Source of the DNA: Pardosa pseudoannulata
Lineage: Eukaryota; Arthropoda; Arachnida; Araneae; Lycosidae
Direction of reading: 5' to 3'
NCBI GenBank assembly: GCA_032207245.1
Contig: CM063501.1
Span: forward strand, 59,489,670-59,553,669
DNA: 64,000 nt
Positions 25,641 through 33,602 of this stretch are shown here, in pieces. The notes under the pieces were generated by a model. It searched no databases. It was given only the letters and a program-made list of their open reading frames with translations, and was not told where the DNA came from. The first letter of the stretch is position 1. The number at the start of each line of letters is the position of its first letter. The translations under genes and the position numbers were made by a program.

Positions 25641-25952
25641 ATACACTATCAGTTAAACTCACGTTTGGTTTCGAATAAATACACTAGAAGAAAAAACAAT
25701 AAAGTAAATTACATATGCATCCATAAGTTTGCGTGATCATTTGGAGGGGTTTTAAAGTGTTTCACTAGTTTTTATTAGAAATAAAATTCTTTGAAGGTAC
25801 ATGATCTAAAAAAAAAATGTTTTAGAAATTCATTTAAAACTGCTGTATATTTTTTATATCTTTAAATAAAACATGTAATTGCTGGTGATTATAAATTATT
25901 TTTTGATTTTTAAAAATTTACAACTTCAATACTATATGATCTGATACGATAC
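25641..25952. other. AT-rich spacer, nothing recognised
   Basis: No feature could be supported between the duplication and the Tc1-like element. Confidence 0.4.
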
Positions 25953-26034
25953 TACGCTGTCTACCAATAAGTATTTGGACACCTACGATAGAAAAGAAAA
26001 ACTAAATTTATTCAAAATCAATAGTTGGTAGACA

Positions 26035-27272
26035 ATACAAGAAGTTCCTTCACCGATTTTGGACGGGTAGTGTACCCCTTAACTCGGCGATCCAACTCGT
26101 CTCAGAGGTGCTTATGTGCTTCCTTACGGATGGTATTCATTGAAACCAGGGCTTCGAACCGTAATTTTTTTTGTTCCGGTTTTCGTTCCGGTTCAACTAA
26201 AAAATTAATATCGGTTCAGTTCCGGTTTTCCCTCCTCCAAAAATAACGGTTTTCGGTTCAGTTCCGGTTTTCGCTCCGCCAAAAATAACTGTTTTCGTAT
26301 CAGTTCCAAATGAATAATTTCATTTTATGTATATTCTTATTTTTACTAAAAATATAATTCTATCATAAACAAAAAATGTTATTCTATCAAAATTTAGAAG
26401 ATTTTATTCTTTTTTTAATTGGTACACTATGTGAATTGATACAAACAGCAGGCCTACTGAAATACTACTATTACGAAACATTTGAATCGCCGCCATTACC
26501 AAACACCCATTTGATACACAAAAGATTTGATTGATGCTTCATGCTACGTCACTTAGGGCCTCTCCTGTCTATTTACTCCTCCCTGATCTAAACAGTCTAT
26601 ACAAACATCCGTGGATGATCGCATGCTGAGATATGAAAAATAAAATATAACTTGATATTTTTCTTTAAAAATCATCTATACTTCTAGTTTAATCAACTGA
26701 ATTAAATATGTCTTCCACAAGTAGTTTCATGCGAAACTGAAACAGAAAAATACTAGTGAATATCAAAATAGGAAATCGAGAAGCAGTATACATGTAATGA
26801 TAATTATAAAGTTGACGTTAAATTAGAAAATATTGATAAGTTGGTAACAGTAACAAAATGACTGAAAGATATATCGAACCGAAATAAACCGATGTTTTTT
26901 TCGGTTCAGTTCCGGTTTTCGTTCCGACCAAAATAACGGTTTTTTTTCCGGTTTTCGGTTTTCGGTTCAGTTCCGGTTCGAAGCCCTGATTGAAACAATA
27001 CTCCCGGATGCCTGTTGAAACTCCTCGCGAATGACGCTTAGGTGCGGTTTTTCAGAATTTCTCTGGACAGCACTCGTCAATCTCTATCTCCCAGTTTCGT
27101 TGGTCTGCCGACTCGGGGCACATTCCGACAATCACCGCTCGCCTTTCACTTCTAAATCACATATTCCACTGTCGATTTTGGGTACTTCAGATAACTAGAT
27201 ATGTCCCTTAAGGATCGGCCACATTTGTTATACCTGATATTTATACCTTTCTCGAAATCAGAGAGCTCCGAA
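26035..27272 (-). pseudogene. Tc1-like transposase, broken
   Basis: The N-terminal part (27272 to 26997) reads ELSDFEKG, then 'RSLRDISSYLKYPKSTVEYV' (helix-turn-helix), then after stops 'VGRPTKLGDRD' and 'EEFQQASG' (second DNA-binding part). After the hAT MITE the frame resumes as 'VSMNTIRKEAHKHL' and then jumps to 'DELDRRVKG....PKSVKELL', which is C-terminal in the family. The DDE catalytic core is therefore missing between those two pieces. In-frame stops confirm a fossil. Confidence 0.78.
26147..26988. mobile_element. hAT-like MITE with 8-bp target duplication
   Basis: Inverted ends are CAGGGCTTCGAACCG at the left and CGGTTCGAAGCCCTG at the right. The 8-bp direct repeat ATTGAAAC lies on both sides (26139-26146 and 26989-26996), which is diagnostic of hAT transposition. 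Subterminal regions are dense in the word ccggtttt/ttcggttc on one strand, a likely transposase-binding array. No ORF. It is nested in the Tc1-like element and is therefore younger. Confidence 0.92.
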
Positions 27273-27428
27273 CTGCCCTGCATCTTGCATGCGACTAATG
27301 ACGATGCTGTTTACTAAATGATGTATACTGGTGGAGGCCAAGACGTACCTCAGGATCGCAGATATCGTCATTTGCACAGGTGTCCAAATACTTATTGGTA
27401 AACAGTGTATATGATAATATCTATATCG

Positions 27429-27520
27429 GAGGAGGGATGCAACGTGTGGCTCGCGAGCCACATGCTGCTGTTTGAATACTTATTTGTGGCTCTCGATAAA
27501 TGTACCCGAGTTTCCTTTTC
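27429..27520 (+). mobile_element. hAT-like terminal fragment with 18-bp palindrome
   Basis: 'ggagggatgcaacgtgtggc' followed by tcgcgagccacatgctgctg resembles the start of a widespread hAT family (CAGGG..GCAACCTG.GGCTCGCGAGCC). It contains the perfect palindrome TGTGGCTCGCGAGCCACA at 27445-27462. 'gtggctct' follows at about 27486. The other end was not found. Confidence 0.5.
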
Positions 27521-28235
27521 ATTTTTGTGTTGTTATGTTTTTAAAATTTATTACCGTTCCGTATGTGTTTTGAAAATGTCTGTTAAAATACTGACAACAA
27601 ATATGAAAGACTAAGTTCAACGTTGTAACAAATTTGATTTCCGTCCAAGTTAAGAATGTTCTGACTCATCGAAAACAGATCGAACGAACATAAACAGTGG
27701 CTTAATCGTCCGTAATTGATCGACTCCAGACCGATTTTAAATTTGTAAACTTTCATTTCAACGGACAGTTGACATTGTTCTCTGTTGGAAACAATTTGTA
27801 TCACTCTTGCTACGGATATAATTTGTAATCTGGAATTTTTGGTAAGTTAACTGTCATTTCTTTCGTAGTACGTAACACGTGTTGTTATTGTTTTAATAAC
27901 ACAAAACTTGTATTTTCTAAACTTTATTTAATTCCAGTTTTTTTTTTAATATGACGACAGAGAACGAAAATAAAAGAAGAAAATACACTGGTGTGAGAAA
28001 ATTAAGCAACAGGTTTTTTTTTTTTTTTTTTTGCCATAACTTAACGAGAAATCATCTGAGAGACATGAAATTAAAAAAAATGAGAGAGAGTATTTTGTAC
28101 GTAAAGAATGATAAATGCATCGGTGCTGAAAAAGGAATACAATGCATACGGTATAGAATCAAACAAAAACAAGCATTAATGAACGCATAGTATCGTGACT
28201 CATGATTGTCTCTCCAATAGGAAGAGCAACAAGCA
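27521..28235. other. Spacer, nothing recognised
   Basis: A poly-T run at about 28014-28031 interrupts a 79-codon frame. The first residues of that frame (MTTENENKRRKYTG) look protein-like, but there is no recognised domain. Confidence 0.35.
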
Positions 28236-28239
28236 GGTG

Positions 28240-28560
28240 TTCCTTAATATGGAATATGCCCTCCCCTAATTGCAATGGTTGCTTCGCACCGTCTCCGAGT
28301 ACTCAGAACCAGCTGGTCCAACAATTCTTTCGGTAGGAGTGCCCATTCTAAATCTGTTTGAGTTGTTGGATGTTCTCCGGAGGATGTAAGCGTGCTGCAA
28401 TGCGTCTCCCCAAAGCATCCCACACATATTCGATGTGATTTAAATCAGGGGAGTTCGCTGGTCAATCCATCCGAGTGATAGCTTACCTTTCCAGCAACTC
28501 CCCAACAAGAGTCCGATGTGGCTGTGCATTTTCTGCATTACTGTGGCAAAAAAATTTTGG
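28240..28560 (-). pseudogene. Tc1-like transposase C-terminal fossil
   Basis: The minus strand reads NAQPHRTLVGELLER, a stop, 'AITRMD', a stop, then 'PANSPDLNHIEYVWDALGRR' and 'IAARLHPPENIQQLKQI'. These are the DNA.PH block (second Asp) and the SPDLNPIE.VWD block (third acidic residue) of a Tc1-family transposase. The downstream reading continues with frameshifts through the C-terminal 'RRRCEA' region. Two in-frame stops and several substitutions mark it as dead. It abuts the integrase fossil of element B. Confidence 0.75.
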
Positions 28561-28689
28561 AAGATGTACTTAAAGTTTAGGTCCAAATAATGCAGCATTG
28601 CACAAAGTTGTTTCGCAAATTTCCATCTCGAGACACACAACAGAACGACGCATAACTGCAATTAATATATCTCTTGAACAGATCGTAAA

Positions 28690-30313
28690 GACCTAACTTT
28701 ACGCCTTTTCCCCTTAAAGTTTCCACAAAATCACTATTTTCCACAATTTTAGAGTTTGTAAAAAATTCACCAGGCAATGTTAATGGTGTACAATTGTAAC
28801 GTACTGGAGATATGGTAGGCGAAGCCGTCAATGAAATAGGCTAGATAACTGTTTGATCTAGACTAAATATTTAATTCAGGTGAATAAATTATGTACAGCT
28901 ATGTACAGAAGCAGAAGATTTCTAAATATTCTGTGATCTCGTGCTGAGATAACATACACACAATTATTATGCTTGGGTACTGGGTACAGTGTGGCTAGGG
29001 CTTCTAAATCACTGGAACAGTTCGTTAATTAGTGCCGGTACGAAACGCGCCCACTATAACCTCCGAGCTCAGGCTTAGTAGAGTCGGCTTTCACACCAAG
29101 GTTCGAAAGCTCAGAGTGCGTATCAAGCTGGAGTTCGTGAAGGAAACTCGGGATGCAAGACGATCAAAAATGAGAACAATTGTCACTCTCAGCTACCTAC
29201 TTCTAAGCACGAAGTAGAAAAAAAATAGTAAGATAACGGGAATGGGATCCCATAGTTGAAAGTCGACTTCTTAGCAAACAGAGACTCTGGCGGTCTCTAA
29301 AACAAGCAAACTCCGGAAATCGGAGAGACGAGTGAACTCCTCTCGAGCTCCACACAACAGCTCCCAAAAGCAACTCTCAAGAAGAAGCCTCAAGAAGAAA
29401 AAGCCCCGTCTTGGCTCCGCCACTCTTCTTTTATCTTGCGGTCACTTCAAGCCTGAATCAGCTGTTTCGTTTCCAGATGTGGCCGAAAAGCTGTCTTTAA
29501 ATCAGCCGACCCAAACAACTTAATTTCCTTTTTCGCTACCGCTAATGGGCTCACATGTTGCATTGTAATGTAGCTAAATTTATAATCATATCCCCGAGTC
29601 TTTTCACTCAAATAGTCTCACAAAGTCTCAGACGCGCTGGCTCCAACACGTGGACAGTTTTCAATTAAGTCCGGTACCTAGTACACCCGTTTTTACCCAG
29701 CACACCCGTTTCTACATACCGCTAACCGTAATTGTCCGAGGCGAAAGGTCACCTTCCGCTCCTCTTTCGCTAGGGTCATGTAACGGATCGTTACACCATA
29801 TACCATCTCTGCAATAGAACACTGTAAAGGCTCCTTTACAGATGCACGAATGCCTATCAATATCGAGGGCAAAACTGTTGTCCACCTATCTGTTGAAGGA
29901 GAGTGAATAGCACTTTTAAGCTGCCTGTGTAGTCTCTCAACCAATCCATTCGATTGAGGATGATACGGTGTAGTATGTATAAGATTAATGCCAAGAAGAT
30001 TCGAAAATACTCTGAATAGGTTACTTTCGAATTGCCTTCCCTGATCTGTTGTCAGTCCCTGTCGAACATAGAATCTAGCGATCCAGTTGAAACAGAACTC
30101 GTAAGCAACTGTTTCTGCTTTTATGTCTCGTAGAGGTATAACTTCAGGCCATCGGGAAAAACTATCCACACAAGTTAAACAATAAGTATAGTTTCGAGAA
30201 GGAGGAAGGGGTCCTACCAAATCTATATGAACATGCTTGAATCTATGTCGAGGTAAAGTAAATGTACCAAAAGGACTTACCATATGCCGTTGCACTTTGC
30301 CTTGTTGCAAAAT
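28690..30313 (-). pseudogene. Gypsy element B integrase, split by a solo LTR
   Basis: From 30313 down to 29796 the minus strand encodes an integrase core with all three acidic signatures: 'HVHIDLVGPLPP', 'LTTDQGRQFES' and 'HPQSNGLVERLHRQLKS'. The frame reaches 'AEMVYG' and is then interrupted by a 1,001-bp solo LTR. Beyond the insertion (28794 downward) the same protein resumes as 'TPLTLPGEFF', exactly the expected continuation, and degenerates after about 30 more residues near the Tc1 fossil. The 5' end is cut in the zinc-binding region just after GKVQRH and joined to a tRNA-Trp-like segment. RT, gag and protease are absent. Confidence 0.85.
28795..29795 (-). mobile_element. Solo LTR, 1,001 bp
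   Basis: On the minus strand it starts TGTAACGATCCGTTACATGA and ends CCAGTACGTTACA, so its termini are short inverted repeats. The flanking tetramers are ATGG and ATTG (one change), a 4-bp target duplication. Removing the LTR and one copy of that duplication restores the integrase reading frame around VYG-TPLTLP. This proves it is an insertion rather than element B's own 3' LTR. It contains no internal element sequence, as after LTR-LTR recombination. The small frames inside it (29032-29523) are not genes. Confidence 0.82.
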
Positions 30314-30365
30314 GCTCTGACTCCAGATCAGAAGGTTGTATTTTCAAATCACGTACGGGTCACCA
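30314..30365 (+). repeat. tRNA-Trp 3' half with CCA (extended primer-binding site)
   Basis: The plus strand carries gctctgactccagatcagaa followed by ggttg, ttcaaatcacg and gggtcacca. This is about 52 nt of the anticodon-to-acceptor half of tRNA-Trp, including the CCA that animal tRNA genes do not encode. The terminal 18 nt, read on the minus strand (TGGTGACCCGTACGTGAT), form the primer-binding site of element B. The rest looks like reverse transcription past the usual stop point into the primer tRNA. It is not a tRNA gene: the 5' half is absent. Confidence 0.8.
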
Positions 30366-30535
30366 CGTCTAGGGTTTAAGACTTCTGAATAGGAGTATAA
30401 TCAGGGTAGCATATGAAAAAAATAAAAATCCACTTAAGCCAAGGATAAAACATTTATTAGTCGAAATTCCACACTCCCCAGCGTGCTAACGTTTACAGCT
30501 AGTTTATATATCAGTCAAGGAATACGGTTACCGCA
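30366..30535 (-). repeat. Partial 5' LTR of element B
   Basis: Directly upstream (minus sense) of the primer site lies a segment with a TATA-like box (gatatataaac near 30505-30515) and an AATAAA polyadenylation signal about 50 nt further on (near 30455), ending in CTTAAACCCTAGACG before TGGTGACC. That is the R-U5 layout of an LTR. Its upstream part is missing, replaced by the hAT fragment. Confidence 0.5.
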
Positions 30536-30538
30536 GCG

Positions 30539-30750
30539 ATGCCACAAATATCATTTAAAAATAATTTGAAGAACAGTATTACACTCACCTTAGCCCTTGA
30601 TGAATCGACAGATATCACAGAAGCATTAGATTTAGTAGCATTTCAAGAGTCAACCCTCGATGTCGATATTAAAAATGCGTTAGATTCCATAATGAGAACT
30701 TTGGATGTGCTTCTTAATAAACTTGTAAGCATTGCGACTGATGGACAAAA
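30539..30750 (+). pseudogene. hAT-type transposase fragment (ZBED/GTF2IRD2-like)
   Basis: The open frame encodes 'LALDESTDITEALDLVAF' and, about 35 residues later, 'LVSIATDGQN'. These match the conserved core of hAT-derived proteins (S.ALDESTD......L..F ... W.K.V.V.TDGA), which carries the first catalytic Asp region. The frame runs on without a stop into the 100-bp minisatellite, which truncates the protein. The ATG at 30539 is probably not the original start. Fossil. Confidence 0.65.
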
Positions 30751-31080
30751 TATTCCGACCCCGCGGAATTTTTCCAAATCGGTCAAAAATTTTCGGACCC
30801 CGGACCAAATTTTTTTCAAACCCCGGAAAGTTTTCCCAAATTGGACAAAAATGTCCGCCAACACTGAATTTTTCCAAATCGGTCAAAAATTTTCGCACCC
30901 GGGATTAAATTTTTTTCGACCCCGGAAAATTTTCCCAAATTGAACAAAAATTTTTCGACCCCGCGGAATTTTTCCAAATCGGTCAAAAATTTTCGGACCC
31001 CGGAACAAATTTTTTTCGACTCCGGAAAATTTTATTAAATTGGACAAAAATTTTCCGAAACCGCGATATTTTTCCAAATC
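30740..31080 (+). repeat. Minisatellite, exact 100-bp period
   Basis: The word tttccaaatc begins at 30771, 30871, 30971 and 31071, an exact 100-bp phase over 3.4 copies. Each unit is itself two diverged halves of about 50 bp (aaatcggtcaaaaattttcg and aaattggacaaaaattttcc), both followed by ccgaccccg-type words. Antisense frames of 64-73 codons through it are repeat artefacts. Confidence 0.9.
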
Positions 31081-31527
31081 TGGACTCTGGACTCTGGAAC
31101 ACAGTCATATGAAAGCGAATTTGCAAATTTTCGTATAAGTAGAAATGCAAACGCGATATGTCTCTCGAATCGTATTCCACACACCACTCGCTCCTTAAAT
31201 AAGGCGAAAGTTTATGGACGGGACTATAGCTTTATTTTTGTAGCATCGGAAACTGCGATCGCGATTCTACGTAGGTAAAAATCTGCTCGACGTCCTAATA
31301 AAGGGGATCGAACGGACAACTCACTTGAGAGCCGACTGCCGAGGAACTAAATTAACTCGCTTTAGCACCTGGCCTTACAAATCTTGCCAAGGTCCAGAAT
31401 TTCTGAATTATTACCTTAGACACAAGAAATAGGTATTATAGACAAAGTTTTTCGGAACACAAGAAAAGAAATCTTTTTAGAAATTTCTTCAACTAAAGGA
31501 GAAACCTGTACTTCGAAGGATGTATAC

Positions 31528-31593
<66 letters not shown>

Positions 31594-32557
31594 CTATATT
31601 ATACTGTAGTACAGTAGAGCTGGTTCTGGAACACAGTCATATAATTGTGAATTTGCAAATTTTCGTATAAGTAGAAATGCAAACGCGATATGTCTCTCGA
31701 ATCGTATTCCATACACCACACGCTCCTTAAATAAGGCAAAAGTTTATGGACGGGACTTCAGCTTTATTTTTGTAGCATCGGAAACTGCGCTCGCGATTCT
31801 ACGTAGGTAAAAATGTGCTCGATGTCTTAATAAAGAGGATCGAAAGGACAACACACTTGAGAGCGGACTGCCAAGGAACTAAATTAAATCGCTTCAGTGC
31901 CTCGCCTTACAAATCTTTCCACGGTCCAGGATTTTTGAATTATTACCTCAGTCACAAGAAATTGGTATTATAGACAAAGTTTTTCGGAACACAGGAAAAG
32001 TAACCTTTTTAGAAATTTCTGCAACTAAATTAGAAACCTGTACAACGACGGTTGTATACTGTACTTATATATATATACATATTTATTATATTATACTGTA
32101 GATCAGTAGGGCTGCTTCTGGGACACAGTCATATGAATGCGAATTTGCAAATTTTCGTATAAGTAGAAATGCAAACTCGATATGTCTCTCGAATCGTATT
32201 CCAGACACCACACGCTCCTTAAATAAGGCGAAAGTTTATGGACGGGACTATAGCTTTATTTTCGTAGCATCGGAAAGTGCGATCGCGATTCTACGTAGGT
32301 ACAAATGTGCTCGACGTCCTAATAAAGAGGATCGAACGGACAACTCACTTGAGAGCCGACTGCCGAGGAAGTCAAATAACTCGCTTCAGTGCCTGGTCTT
32401 ACAAATCTTTCCACGGACCAGGATTTCTGAATTATTACCTTAGTCACAAGAAATCGATATTATAGACAAAGTTTTTCGGAACACAGGAAAAGAAACGTTT
32501 TAAGAAATTTCTTCAACTGAAGGAGAAACCTGTACTTCGAAGGATGTATACTGTACT
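31081..32557 (+). repeat. Satellite array SAT1, block 1 (3 units)
   Basis: Units can be phased by acacagtcatat at about 31099, 31631 and 32123. The core is about 488 bp and contains landmarks 'cgatatgtctctcgaatcgt', 'ttatggacgggact', 'ttctacgtaggtaaaaat', 'acttgagagccgactgcc' and 'gaaacctgtacttcgaagga'. It ends 'gtatactgtact', followed by (TA)n of variable length (for example 31537-31590) before the next unit starts 'actgtagtacagtagagc'. The block ends where the pol-less LTR element inserted. No conserved ORF. Confidence 0.92.
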
Positions 32558-33113
32558 TGTTATACGCGCGCCGAGCGGTCCGCGAGCGTCCTAATCTCCT
32601 ATATCGTCGGTCAGTTGATTATGACCTGCATGGGTCTCGAAAATGGAGCAGGAATGGGAGACGAAAAGAAAATCAGCCGAAGGGAGAAGTGTAAAACTTA
32701 ACAACGTTGATTTATTCAACAACTAAGCAAAACATTTAAAAGAAAACTAACGGTACAATCGTTGAGAGAGGAGCTCATTCGAGAGTCACCTACTCATTTT
32801 GCCAGTCTACTCGGGAGTGTCCTTCCCGTCTTTTTTTGTTTCAACAGGAAACCTCGGTTCCAGGGGAGAGCGACACCCCCCCCCCTTTTAACCTTCGCCC
32901 TTGAAGATGTCGAGTCACACAAAAACAATTTCTTCCTTTGTCGGTCGATGACAAAACGGCAGATTTGACACTTCTAATAGTCCGTGTGTCAAAAGGACCA
33001 TTACTGCCGTTTCACAATTGTTCGGCGCTTTGAAAATGGTCGGCGCCTTACAATGAACCAAAAGAATAAAGAAGTTCGCCCGACCATCGACAGAGACGGA
33101 CGCGACTATTACA
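32558..33113 (-). repeat. 3' LTR of the pol-less element
   Basis: In plus-strand reading it starts TGTTATACGCGCGCC and ends GACGCGACTATTACA. It has a C-run near 32876-32885. It differs from the other LTR at ATAC/ATAT near the start, ttgatt/ttggtt, a T-run and C-run length, and gatgtc/gaagtc. Confidence 0.93.
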
Positions 33114-33123
33114 CGCCCCACCT
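33114..33123 (-). promoter_or_regulatory. Polypurine tract of the pol-less element
   Basis: The minus strand reads AGGTGGGGCG directly against the 3' LTR start, the expected plus-strand primer position. Confidence 0.6.
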
Positions 33124-33602
33124 AAGTTTGAAATTTGCTTCCAAAGAGCTAATTTCAAACCCTTTGAGCGTCCGGCTCAGTGATGTACTGCAACCTGTTC
33201 CCCTCACCCATTGTTTCCCTGGTTTGGGTGCAAATGCCTTGAGACTTAAAAGTTATTCATCTTTGCTATGCTTAACACAGCACTTAGTTAAAAAAATAAC
33301 CTCTTTAATCACAGAATGAGTTTAACCCCATTTTAACCTAGGTCCTTGCATGTAACTATTATACATTAAACAAACAAAAAAAAAATTACGGAGCTGGGAG
33401 ACAAATTACAAGCCTGCAAACAATTCTTCTGCAATTAAATGCAGCAATATAAAAAAAACTTAACCATTTAGTACTGGGCGCCTAAATTTAAATTTGAACT
33501 TTAATCTGATTACCTAAATGTGATACATAAAAAAAACAGAAAAAAATTACACCAATTATATACACAAGACATTAATCAGATCTTAAACAAAGAAATTAAA
33601 CA

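Larger units (their letters stand above)
25955..27407 (-). mobile_element. Tc1-like DNA transposon, deleted and interrupted
   Basis: The inverted ends are 30 bp: the left is CGCTGTCTACCAATAAGTAT followed by ttggacacct, and the right is its complement with two differences (27378-27407). The element is flanked by TA (25953-25954 and 27408-27409), the Tc1/mariner target. Coding remnants run on the minus strand. A complete hAT-like MITE is inserted at 26147-26988. Excluding that MITE, about 600 bp remain, so the transposase has a large internal deletion. Confidence 0.88.

Noticed and set aside
28795..29795. 3' LTR belonging to gypsy fragment B
   Set aside because: The integrase frame continues on its far side and a 4-bp duplication brackets it, so it is an independent solo LTR.
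30314..30365. Functional tRNA-Trp gene
   Set aside because: Only the 3' half is present, CCA is encoded, and it sits at a retroelement junction.
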